A stretch of DNA of 31,343 nucleotides from JAGMES01 sp023128035 (GTDB lineage: Bacteria; Bacillota; Halanaerobiia; DY22613): assembly GCA_030627905.1 (NCBI GenBank), contig DAOVRZ010000068.1, positions 1-31,343 on the forward strand. The letters are read 5' to 3'. Of this stretch, positions 23,949 through 31,343 are shown in pieces; position 1 is the first letter of the stretch; the number at the start of each line of letters is the position of its first letter. A program made the translations under genes and the position numbers. The notes beneath the pieces are model-generated. The model made no database searches, had not been told where the DNA came from, and saw only the letters and a program-made list of their open reading frames with translations.

Positions 23949-24818
23949 TCAAAACAAACTCAACTGATCAGGCTTCTTCTCAACATATTTCTCCATCTTA
24001 GTTGTAATTCCATATTTTGAACATAACTCATTAAAACTTTCCCATAATTCTTTCCCCTGATTCACATTACATTGATAACGATTACCAAATTTAGTTTGAT
24101 ATTTTCTTTTTACTCCAGGGAATAACTCATCCAATTTCTGATAAAAATAAGCTCGTTGTTGATCTCTTAATGTCATTCCGAACCAAGGGATTATATATTT
24201 TGCACCTGAGGCATATGTCTTTTCAACAATACTGATAATATTTTCTTCATTATCTTCTATAAAAGGTAATATAGGCATCATTGTAATTCCAGTATACACA
24301 CCAACATCAGCTAAAGCATTCATAGCTTTAAAACGCTCTGTTGGAGAAGGTGCTCCTGGTTCTAATTTTTTCGCTAGTTCATCATCAGTTGTCGTAATTG
24401 TAAAAGAGACCGCAGCATATACACGGTTAATCTCTTGCAAAATATCTAGATCGCGAAATACGAGATCACTTTTCGTGATCATGTGAATTGGAAATTGATA
24501 CTGGGCGATAACTTCCAAAGCTTTTCGAGTAAGTAGTAGTTTTTTTTCAATAGGTGTATAAGGATCACTCATCGCACCCGTTCCAATAGTTCCTTTTACA
24601 CGTTTACTAGGAAGTTCTTTTTGTAATAACTCAATGGCATTTATCTTAACCTGAATATCATTAAAATTCTCAATCTGATAACACTCACTTCGAGAATCAC
24701 AATAAATACACTGATGCTGACATCCGCGATATATATTCATATTATATTTTAAACCAAACCAGAGATCAGGTTGTTTTACATGAGATAATAATCTTTTTGC
24801 TTTAATTTCTTTTATCAT
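23949..24818 (-). CDS. Radical SAM protein of the spore-photoproduct-lyase (SPL) family, with C-terminal QLSLF
   Basis: This 289-residue radical SAM enzyme has the cluster motif GCQHQCIYCDSR (C-x3-C-x2-C, about residues 33-44). Conserved stretches typical of COG1533/SPL-like proteins follow: GTIGTGAMSDPYTPIEKK, MITKSDLVFRDLDIL, and SFTITTTDDELAKKLEPGAPSP. Spore photoproduct lyase itself repairs thymine dimers; this branch is short and its substrate is not known, so I give no symbol. The protein ends DQLSLF, an exact match to the QLxLF sliding-clamp peptide. GGAGTGAT precedes the ATG. Confidence 0.88.
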   Translation of the reverse strand: MIKEIKAKRLLSHVKQPDLWFGLKYNMNIYRGCQHQCIYCDSRSECYQIENFNDIQVKINAIELLQKELPSKRVKGTIGTGAMSDPYTPIEKKLLLTRKALEVIAQYQFPIHMITKSDLVFRDLDILQEINRVYAAVSFTITTTDDELAKKLEPGAPSPTERFKAMNALADVGVYTGITMMPILPFIEDNEENIISIVEKTYASGAKYIIPWFGMTLRDQQRAYFYQKLDELFPGVKRKYQTKFGNRYQCNVNQGKELWESFNELCSKYGITTKMEKYVEKKPDQLSLF

Positions 24819-24939
24819 TAATTACTGATCACTCCTAATTTTAAGTATAGATACTAGTTTATTCTCCTTAAATAAAAGTAGTCCTTCTTAGAAAAATAAA
24901 TATTATCAGATTAATCAATATAAATATAATTGTTTTAAA

Positions 24940-26238
24940 CTAAAGCCGCTTAAACTCCTCTACCCTGGACATTCTAACTGTTACCAAAATAACCGCTATC
25001 CCACCGAAAACAAATAGGATATAAGCAGGTAAAATTCCGAGAAAGGCTCCTGATAAAAAATAAGCTAAAGGCATTAGTCCACTTGAGAATGTCATCAAAA
25101 TGGCAAAAAAACGCCCTCTAACTTCATCGGGAACAAGTCTTTGAAATAGGGTAATCATTGGTACATTGATTATAACATTGATAATTCCCATCACTAAAAG
25201 TAAGCTCGCAATGATCCAATAGGAAAGATTTATTGAAAGTAAATTAATCAAAAATGGAATAATACTAATCCCAATCAAAATGAGAATAAGACCATGTAAA
25301 GCTAAGCCTCCAATAACCAATCGGTAAAACTTCTTAAGCTCTGGCAAAATAGTAATTGCAAGTGCACCAACAATCGCTCCTGCGGGGAAAAATCCTTCCA
25401 TCATACCAAACTTCATCTCACCAAGCCCCATTATTTCTTTAACTATAAATGGCAAACCAACGCCTATAGCCCCAATAAAAAAGAAATTTAAAACAATGGA
25501 TGTCTCACAGATAGATCTTAATAATCTATTGGATAAGATAAATTTTATTCCTTCTAATAATTCCTGGAGAAAAGTACTTTTTTGAGTCACTGAGTTCTCT
25601 TTCGCAGTATCTGCAACCTTTAGTTCGTTTTTAACTGGCATCTGAATAAATATTTCAGAAATTGCTGAAAGTATATAAGAAACTCCATTTAACATAAATG
25701 CCCCAGCCACACCATAAAGTCCAATCAAAACACCACCTAAACCTGCTCCTAGTACTCCAGTAAGATTTCGACTTAAATTTTCTAATGAGTTTGCTTTACT
25801 TAAGTCTTGATCATCAACTATATTAGGTACCATTGCAGAAACAGCAGGGTTAAAAAGAGTACTACATATAGAAATAAAAAATGTTCCTGCAAGAAGTATC
25901 GGATACGACAATTCTCCCCGGGTCAGCAGTCGAGCCAATACTAACACAATAACTCCTCGAAGAAAATCCATCCAAACAATCAATTTCTTTCGATCTAATC
26001 GATCTACCAAAACACCACTAATTGGGCCAAAAATCACACCAGGTATTGTTGAAATCATCATAAACGATCCGAGGGCCAAACTAGATTTAGATTGATCTAA
26101 AACGTACCAAGTTAAACCTATATAATAAATCCCATCTCCCAAACGTGATACCAAACCACCAAGATACAGCAAGATAAAGTTCCAATTTGTAAAAATTGCA
26201 AACCGATTCTTCTTTTTCTGAATAATTGTTTCACCCAT
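24940..26238 (-). CDS. MFS efflux transporter (MFS_3/EntS-like)
   Basis: I place the start at the ATG at 26238 because AAAGGGG lies eight bases upstream; the TTG at 26256 lies ahead of that site. The 432-residue protein has 12 predicted helices, the motif GVLVDRLDRKKLIVWMDFLRG between helices 2 and 3, and a central cytoplasmic loop (about residues 195-225). This is the pattern of MFS_3 exporters such as those for macrolides or siderophores. Substrate is unknown. It has its own upstream region and is followed by 121 bases of AT-rich DNA before the SPL-like gene. Confidence 0.88.
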   Translation of the reverse strand: MGETIIQKKKNRFAIFTNWNFILLYLGGLVSRLGDGIYYIGLTWYVLDQSKSSLALGSFMMISTIPGVIFGPISGVLVDRLDRKKLIVWMDFLRGVIVLVLARLLTRGELSYPILLAGTFFISICSTLFNPAVSAMVPNIVDDQDLSKANSLENLSRNLTGVLGAGLGGVLIGLYGVAGAFMLNGVSYILSAISEIFIQMPVKNELKVADTAKENSVTQKSTFLQELLEGIKFILSNRLLRSICETSIVLNFFFIGAIGVGLPFIVKEIMGLGEMKFGMMEGFFPAGAIVGALAITILPELKKFYRLVIGGLALHGLILILIGISIIPFLINLLSINLSYWIIASLLLVMGIINVIINVPMITLFQRLVPDEVRGRFFAILMTFSSGLMPLAYFLSGAFLGILPAYILFVFGGIAVILVTVRMSRVEEFKRL

Positions 26239-26407
26239 TCTTTCATCCCCTTTCAATTCAAATATAAATATATATAATTTATTACATATTATATTTCGCC
26301 TTAAATTTTATTATTCCTGCTATTTAGTTAAGTTATTGTTTAATTTTTCATTACTTAAATTATTACACCATTCGACATGTTTTTTAAAATATAATTTCAC
26401 TATTTAC

Positions 26408-26431
26408 AAAAAAATAGGCCCAAAATAGGCC
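26408..26431 (-). terminator. Terminator of the spoVAE transcript
   Basis: On the minus strand GGCC-TATTTTG-GGCC forms a short GC stem, followed after TA by seven T residues. It lies 23 bases beyond the stop at 26454. Confidence 0.6.
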
Positions 26432-26453
26432 ATGTTATATCTTAAAATCACGC

Positions 26454-26783
26454 TTAACCTTTAGGTCGGAATATCAAAGCACCTAAAAATCCAAAGATTA
26501 TCGCCGCAGAAATACCAGTAAGCACTCCAATAATCCCAGTTTTCTCAGCTTCTGCTAAAGCTCCTTTTACCAAAGCATTACCAAAACTACTTATGGGAAC
26601 TGATGCTCCTGCTCCTGCAAACTTTATTAATGGTTCATATAAACCCAAACCTCCTAATATAGCTCCAATTACTACTAAAGAGCTCATCGTATGAGCAGGT
26701 GTAAGTTTTAGCACATCCATCAAAAGCTGTCCAATAACACAAATCGCTCCACCTACTATGAAGGCTAAAATATATTTTTCCAA
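26454..26783 (-). CDS. spoVAE: Stage V sporulation protein AE (SpoVAE/SpoVAEb)
   Basis: The 109-residue membrane protein has three to four hydrophobic helices and the SpoVAE landmarks: ICVIGQLLMDVLKLTPAHTM near the N-terminus, LGGLGLYEPLIKFAGAGASVPISSFGN in the middle and the terminal FGFLGALIFRPKG. In spore formers it belongs to the SpoVA channel that moves dipicolinic acid into and out of the spore. The start is a TTG with AAGGAAGG upstream. It is full length, unlike all other members of this operon. Without SpoVAC and with a truncated SpoVAD next to it, this copy is unlikely to make a working channel on its own, though another spoVA operon could exist elsewhere. Confidence 0.92.
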   Translation of the reverse strand: MEKYILAFIVGGAICVIGQLLMDVLKLTPAHTMSSLVVIGAILGGLGLYEPLIKFAGAGASVPISSFGNALVKGALAEAEKTGIIGVLTGISAAIIFGFLGALIFRPKG

Positions 26784-26803
26784 ATCTAAACACCTTCCTT
26801 ATT

Positions 26804-27337
26804 TTACATTTCTATTGATACTGCATGGGCAATACAAGGAATACTCTCTTTTTGCTGATAAGATAATGGTGAAAGTAGAGCACCAGTTGCAATAACTAAG
26901 ATTCTTTCCAATTCACCTTTTCGCATTCGATTCAAAAAATGACCATAGGTCACAGTCGCAGAACATCCGCAACCGCTACCCCCTGCCATGACAGGCTGAT
27001 CTTTTTTATATATTAACATACCACAATCTGTAAATATTTCTGTTGGAATTTTAAGTCCATGTTTTGTTAGTAGATCATGAGGAGTTATAGGTTTTTTATC
27101 TGATTTTAATAAAACATTTATATCACCGGTTGCTTCTAGCACAGCAAATTCAACATCAGCTAAATTTTTAATGATATTTACCGAAATCAGCGAAGCAATA
27201 ATAGCAATTACAATATAATTGACAAAATTAAACGGCGTCATTTTGGATGGATTTCTTTTTCCCATAATCCTGATGGAAACTAAACTTTAAAAAAACAAAG
27301 CTATAGATCGCAGTAATATTTCTATCCATTCCTTCAT
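26804..27337 (-). pseudogene. Mosaic pseudogene: DUF421 N-terminus with nonsense codon and internal deletion, fused to the SpoVAD C-terminus
   Basis: Translation from the ATG at 27337 gives MKEWIEILLRSIALFF, the start of a DUF421 (YetF-like) protein. An in-frame TAA follows at 27289-27287, then SLVSIRIMGKRNPSKMTPFNF in the same frame. About 27166 the sequence jumps from the second or third helix (SVNIIK) straight to the later NLADVEFAVLEATGDINVLLKSDKKP part of DUF421, losing roughly 60-70 residues. About 27070 it changes again, in frame, to the last 88 or so residues of SpoVAD: TDCGMLIY, AGGSGCGCSATVTYGHFL, ATGALLSP, QQKESIPCIAH. Full SpoVAD is about 340 residues. The 153-residue frame after the TAA remains open and could be translated from the ATG at 27265. 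Confidence 0.85.
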
Positions 27338-27352
27338 TTTATATCTCCTCGC

Positions 27353-27472
27353 TTAATAACCTTTATATTGTGGTTCTTCAAATTCAAGGGTTTGTATTGA
27401 ATATATCCGCAAAGTACCTTGTACACCTTTTAAACTCGCCAAAGTTTGTTTTACTTGTGAACTTACTGTCAT
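27353..27472 (-). pseudogene. Shrunken DUF1657 gene (39 codons)
   Basis: MTVSSQVKQTLASLKGVQGTL is the N-terminus of DUF1657, and EFEEPQYKGY is its C-terminus. The intervening helix of about 28-30 residues is missing, so the product is 39 residues instead of the usual 65-70. The reading frame and a strong ribosome site (GAGGAGG) are intact. DUF1657 genes accompany DUF421 and spoVA genes in spore formers, including the mobile spoVA2mob cluster, and this one is first in the remnant operon, 15 bases before the DUF421 start. Confidence 0.8.
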
Positions 27473-27539
27473 GAAAAATCAACCTCCTCAACTAATACTA
27501 TTTGTAATTATTTTTGTTTAATTCATAAACAAATAAAAT

Positions 27540-27566
27540 AGGACTTTAGGGATTCCCTAAAGTCCT
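27540..27566 (-). terminator. Terminator of the Fic gene
   Basis: AGGACTTTAGGG (27540-27551) and CCCTAAAGTCCT (27555-27566) form a perfect 12-pair stem with a three-base loop, followed on the minus strand by ATTTTATTTG. It lies 38 bases beyond the stop at 27604. Confidence 0.75.
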
Positions 27567-27603
27567 TAACTTAAATAACTTGAGAAACAACATACACCAT
27601 TTC

Positions 27604-28347
27604 CTATCCAACAATAAACAAATACATATCCAAACTATCTTCTACTGCTTTTTTAACAAGATCAACAAAATCCGTATAATCATTAATAACACTCGCTTTT
27701 TCCAAAGCAATCATATATTCTTCTCTATCTTCCATTTTAATAACAGAAATTGGATACCCATTTCTCATTAAAATAAGGTTCATCAATAATCTTGCCGTTC
27801 TTCCATTTCCATCAATAAAAGGATGTATAAAAGTAAATTTATGATGAAATATAGTTGCAAGTTCTATAGGATGTAGCTTATCTTTGTTTTCCTCATACCA
27901 TTTAACTATATCTCCCATTTTTTCTGCTACCAAAAAATGTACTGGTGGTCTATGCTCGCTACCGCTAATTAATACATTTATCTTTCTATATGTGCCTGCA
28001 TTTTCATTATTAATACTTTTTAATATTAGATAATTAATCTCTTTAATCAGCCTCTCGCTAATGTCGATATCTTTTTTTATAACATTTTCAATGTAGTCAA
28101 TAGCCTCTTTATGATTTATAACTTGAAGATGTTCTCTCAAAGTCTTTCCTTTTCCAATAGTAAGACCATCTTCTAATACGACTTTTGTCTCTGTTATTGT
28201 CAGCGTGTTTCCTTCAATAGCATTAGAATTATAAATTAATTCAACATCATAATATTTTTTTAATTGATTTAAAACTGCAGTAGATAACGGTCTTTTACTA
28301 TCCAATATATTTTTTTTATTATCTATTTCTTTAAACATTCTGTTCAC
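27604..28347 (-). CDS. Fic-family AMP-transferase with built-in inhibitory helix
   Basis: The 247-residue protein has the complete Fic motif HPFIDGNGRTAR (from residue 175). In Fic enzymes this His is the catalytic base and the motif binds the anion of ATP for transfer of AMP (or another group) to a target hydroxyl. An upstream SNAIEG (residues 41-46) fits the inhibitory S/T-x3-E-G/N motif, so this is a class II Fic protein, self-inhibited by an N-terminal helix. No HTH domain follows. The target is unknown. The ATG is preceded by TTTGGAGTG. It is encoded alone between the spoVA remnant and the secreted hydrolase, with its own terminator. Confidence 0.9.
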   Translation of the reverse strand: MNRMFKEIDNKKNILDSKRPLSTAVLNQLKKYYDVELIYNSNAIEGNTLTITETKVVLEDGLTIGKGKTLREHLQVINHKEAIDYIENVIKKDIDISERLIKEINYLILKSINNENAGTYRKINVLISGSEHRPPVHFLVAEKMGDIVKWYEENKDKLHPIELATIFHHKFTFIHPFIDGNGRTARLLMNLILMRNGYPISVIKMEDREEYMIALEKASVINDYTDFVDLVKKAVEDSLDMYLFIVG

Positions 28348-28478
28348 TCCAAACTCATTCTTTGATTTCCATTTTCTATAATTCTATTTTACCATAGATA
28401 GATATGATTTACAAAACTTTTAAAGAAACATCTTTTTTGTGTTTCAATCTTAAGGTCTTTACATCTTCTAAAATAATT

Positions 28479-28509
28479 AAAAAACGTCAGCTTTTCGCTA
28501 ACGTTTTTT
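28479..28509 (-). terminator. Terminator of the alpha/beta hydrolase gene
   Basis: AAAAAACGT-C-AGC and GCT-A-ACGTTTTTT pair around a short loop, with T-runs on both strands. It lies 26 bases after the stop at 28535. Confidence 0.8.
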
Positions 28510-28534
28510 ATCTCTATTCAACATTTTTCTAATT

Positions 28535-29974
28535 TTATCGGATATTTGTATGTTCGAGAATCCAATCTCCAATGATCTTTAAAACTGCAGGAGAAATTGT
28601 TTCCTGAATTATTGCATATTCACTTAGAGAACCAGTTTCACATGTTTGGAATAGGTGATTGAGCTCAGGTATTTCAATAACTTTAAAATCTTTATTTTGT
28701 CCTTCATTTAATACAGTTTCTATGCCCATCAAATTTTCTTTAGGTGGTACCTGCAAATCTTTGCTTCCATTGATAGCAAGAACAGAACACTTGACCTTCT
28801 TTAACACAGGTACAGGATCATATGTAATAAAATATCTAAACCAGTTAGAGGTAGCAGCTCTAACTTGACCTTCAATATATTGTTCTATATCTCCAAGGCT
28901 TTTCTTTTCTTCTTCGCTTAATTCTTGCAAGCTTTTAGTTATTAGTTCACGTACTTTTTTTTCCCTGATCAAACTATCTTCTTCTTCCATCACAATAGTA
29001 AAAATTTGTTCCTGTTCTTTACGAGCTGCCTTAATCTCTTCTTCATTTAATCCCGAAGCCCTGTTGATTAATTCAGTCTGCAAATATATAAGCTCATCAC
29101 AAAGAATTCCCGGGCCAGCCATCATTACAATAAAAGCAATATCTTCAGAATTTGCCGCAACCATCGGAGCAATTAATCCACCTTCACTATGCCCAATTAA
29201 ACCAATCTGCTTATGATTAATCTCAGAACAGGACTTAAGATATTCTACTCCAGCAAGCACATCTTTTGCAAAATTTTCACTAGTAGATGACGAAATATCT
29301 CCTGTCGAACCACCTACACCACGATCATCTACCCTTAAAACCGCAATACCCTGACGTGTTAAATAATCAGCAAGTACAAGAAATGGCTTATGACCTAAAA
29401 TTGCTTCATCTCGATCCTGCGCACCAGATCCACTTATAAGTATTACCGCTGAAAATGATCCTTCAGCGCGTGGCAAAGTAAGTGTACCTGCCAATTTCAC
29501 CCCATCAATATCGTTTATATATACTACTTCTTCTTCAAAATATGGGTAAGGTTTTTTTGGTTCCTGTGGTCTAGTATTTGCAATTTCATCTAAACTACGT
29601 TCAAAATTTAAAGGTAATGAAAAAGAGTTCTGAGTAAAAGTTCCGATGATTTCCATACCATCTTCACTTAATTCACCTTCATAAACCATTCCCATAGCTT
29701 TTGCTTCTAACCGCACAGTCCCATCTTCAAATACAACCTGATCAATCGGAATATCCTTCACTCCCTGATCTGGACTATCCATTATAGCTGTAAAACTGCC
29801 ATCAACATTTTTTGCAAATTTAAAAACAAGCCTAAGTTCCATACCAGAAACTTGTAACTTTCCAAGCCAGTTACCTTCAATTCCTTGCTTAAACTCACTT
29901 GCTCCAACTTGAACTGCTAAAGAGATCAAAACAGTTAAAATAAGCATCAAACATAAAATACTTTTCTTTTTCAT
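28535..29974 (-). CDS. Secreted or membrane-anchored alpha/beta hydrolase with N-terminal beta domain
   Basis: The 479-residue protein starts with a signal peptide (MKKKSILCLMLILTVLISLAVQVGAS, cleavage around residue 26). A beta-sandwich-like domain follows (about 30-135, WLGKLQVSGMELRLVFKF), as found in front of many S9-like or dienelactone-hydrolase-like enzymes. The hydrolase fold runs from about 150: ISGSGAQDRDE (oxyanion region), VDDRGVGGS, the nucleophile elbow GHSEGG, the Asp in INGSKDLQVP and the His in ELNHLFQ. It carries a full catalytic triad and would act outside the cell on an ester or peptide. GAAAGGGG precedes the ATG. It is a single-gene unit. Confidence 0.88.
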   Translation of the reverse strand: MKKKSILCLMLILTVLISLAVQVGASEFKQGIEGNWLGKLQVSGMELRLVFKFAKNVDGSFTAIMDSPDQGVKDIPIDQVVFEDGTVRLEAKAMGMVYEGELSEDGMEIIGTFTQNSFSLPLNFERSLDEIANTRPQEPKKPYPYFEEEVVYINDIDGVKLAGTLTLPRAEGSFSAVILISGSGAQDRDEAILGHKPFLVLADYLTRQGIAVLRVDDRGVGGSTGDISSSTSENFAKDVLAGVEYLKSCSEINHKQIGLIGHSEGGLIAPMVAANSEDIAFIVMMAGPGILCDELIYLQTELINRASGLNEEEIKAARKEQEQIFTIVMEEEDSLIREKKVRELITKSLQELSEEEKKSLGDIEQYIEGQVRAATSNWFRYFITYDPVPVLKKVKCSVLAINGSKDLQVPPKENLMGIETVLNEGQNKDFKVIEIPELNHLFQTCETGSLSEYAIIQETISPAVLKIIGDWILEHTNIR

Positions 29975-30185
29975 AATTATTCCCCTTTCATTTAACTGAA
30001 TCTACACCTATAAGACAATTTATACCTTTAAATGATTAAAAATATTCTAAACTTTTCCTTTTTTATGGTGAAAATTTTTGATTCAAACTATCATCATAAT
30101 ACATGTTATACTAAAGTCAGTAAAAGTATGATATAATAAATAAATAGATAAGATTGGATATACATCGAATAAAGGTGGGAGACTA

Positions 30186-31343
30186 ATGAAGGTTCCGTAT
30201 GGTATAACAGATTTTGCAACAATACAAAGAGAAGGATATATTTATGTCGATAAGACAAAATATATTCCTATTCTCGAAAAAGCAGGTAGATATCTTTTTT
30301 TTATCCGTCCAAGACGTTTTGGTAAAACTCTTTTCTTATCTACTTTAGAACATTATTATGATATTAACACTTGTTCGGAGTTTGAAGAACTTTTTGGTCA
30401 TCTTTACATAGGTAAAAATCCGACAGAGTACAAAAATAGTTGCCTGATTTTAAAAATGAATTTCTCTGGATTAGATACTTCTTCAAAAGAATCATTGAAA
30501 GATTCCTTTAGGAAAACGGTTTTAACCAGTCTGATCTTTTTTCTTGATAACTACCAAGATGTTTTTCAACATCCAATAGACGATATTGTTACAGAGCTAA
30601 AAGAAGAAAATGATCTAAAAAGAATGACGTAGCTAACTTTCAGCATTGTTCGTAAAACCAATAAAAAAATCTATCTTATCATTGACGAATACGACCATTT
30701 TGCAAATGATATCATTGCTATGGGTGATTCTAAGTATTACAAAGATATAATTAGAGCTAGAGGATTTGTAAGAAACTTTTATGAGACAATCAAAATAGGT
30801 ACAGAAAAAGTTATTCAACATATTTTTATCACTGGTATTTCACCAATCATGTTGGATGATTTAACTAGTGGGTTTAATATTTCAGCAAATATTACTACAG
30901 AACAAATAACCAATGAAATGTTAGGATTCTCTATTCAAGAACTTGAAAAAATATTTGATAACTTTACCGATCTAAATATTAAACAAACACTCCCAGATTT
31001 AAAACTATACTATAACGGATATCTTTTTAATGAAGAAAGTACTAAACGAGTTTATAATCCAGATATGGTCTTATATTATCTAAACCAACTAGTAAGATAT
31101 AATAGAATTCCTAAAAAACTAATCGATGAAAATGTCAAAACAGATTATGGCAGATTGAATCGTTTAATCTCAAATCAAGCAAATAGAGAAACATTACAAG
31201 AAATGTTACTACTCACCTACTAACATTTTACTAAAAAATATTTGGTAAATAATGTGGATTATTTAGCAATGCATAAAAGGATTTTAGTAATTTATGTAGA
31301 ATGTACATTACTAAGATCTGGAATTTTTGAGGTGACATATATA
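30186..31343 (+). pseudogene. Broken AAA-ATPase-like/DUF1703 gene (AAA-ATPase_like + PD-(D/E)XK group)
   Basis: The start MKVPYGITDFATIQREGYIYVDKTKYIP, the Walker A region FIRPRRFGKTLFLS and the later IYLIIDEYDHFAN (Walker B) identify the AAA-ATPase_like family that normally carries a C-terminal DUF1703 nuclease-like domain (about 500-560 residues in all). An in-frame TAG at 30630-30632 splits the frame after LKRMT, yet the code continues without shift through GISPIMLDDLTSGFN to NRETLQEMLLLTY, where a TAA (31221-31223) follows. The sequence beyond it still looks weakly coding to the window edge. A good ribosome site (AGGTGGGAG) and start remain. These genes occur in many copies in some anaerobes and often decay. 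Confidence 0.8.

Noticed and set aside
2215..30632. Stop-codon reassignment or suppression as an explanation of the three in-frame stops
   Set aside because: The affected genes carry other damage (frameshift, deletions, missing catalytic residue), while the intact housekeeping genes end normally at TAA, TAG and TGA.
1..31343. CRISPR array or cas genes
   Set aside because: No regularly spaced repeats with unique spacers and no Cas-like protein were found.

Overview
This window reads as the chromosome of a low-GC, Gram-positive-type anaerobe (Bacillota). The support is AT-rich intergenic DNA, strong GGAGG-type ribosome binding sites, tRNA genes with encoded CCA, an ECF transporter S component, a CwlD-type germination amidase, SpoVA remnants, and flavin/iron-sulfur amino-acid oxidation. 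A Halanaerobiales-like or clostridial lineage fits, but I cannot name a genus from sequence alone.

Layout. Positions 1-3020 are an accessory, decaying zone: an orphan structured RNA with a consensus promoter and terminator, a DUF3800 gene, a wrecked tyrosine integrase lacking its catalytic tyrosine, and then a tRNA-His/tRNA-Leu operon whose 3' end abuts the integrase remnant. Positions 3295-6504 hold a small membrane protein, an operon of DUF441, an ECF S component and a P1-family (DmpA/NylC-like) peptidase, a nested inverted repeat, and cwlD. Positions 6535-13691 hold a methyl-accepting chemotaxis protein and a six-gene operon: five overlapping genes for a multi-subunit flavin/Fe-S dehydrogenase of the HCN-synthase/dye-linked proline dehydrogenase type, then pruA. 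Together these would oxidise proline (or a close relative) to glutamate. Positions 13975-20219 hold an orphan basic protein, sbcC-sbcD, and a membrane-anchored M23 peptidase.

Positions 20290-24818 hold two radical-SAM-type proteins (DUF1848 and SPL-like). Both end in a QxSLF peptide resembling a sliding-clamp binding motif. Between them lies a very AT-rich three-gene overlapping module: a TIGR04255-like protein, a 65-residue protein and a ComEC-type metallo-beta-lactamase-fold hydrolase. Fragments of a metallopeptidase gene sit next to it. This module is the best candidate here for an undescribed system.

Positions 24940-31343 hold an MFS exporter, a remarkable remnant of a spoVA-type operon (shrunken DUF1657, nonsense-mutated DUF421 fused to the SpoVAD C-terminus, intact SpoVAE), a Fic protein, a secreted alpha/beta hydrolase, and a broken AAA-ATPase of the DUF1703 group. 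Almost all genes are on the minus strand. A recurring theme is gene decay by in-frame internal deletion and single nonsense mutations.
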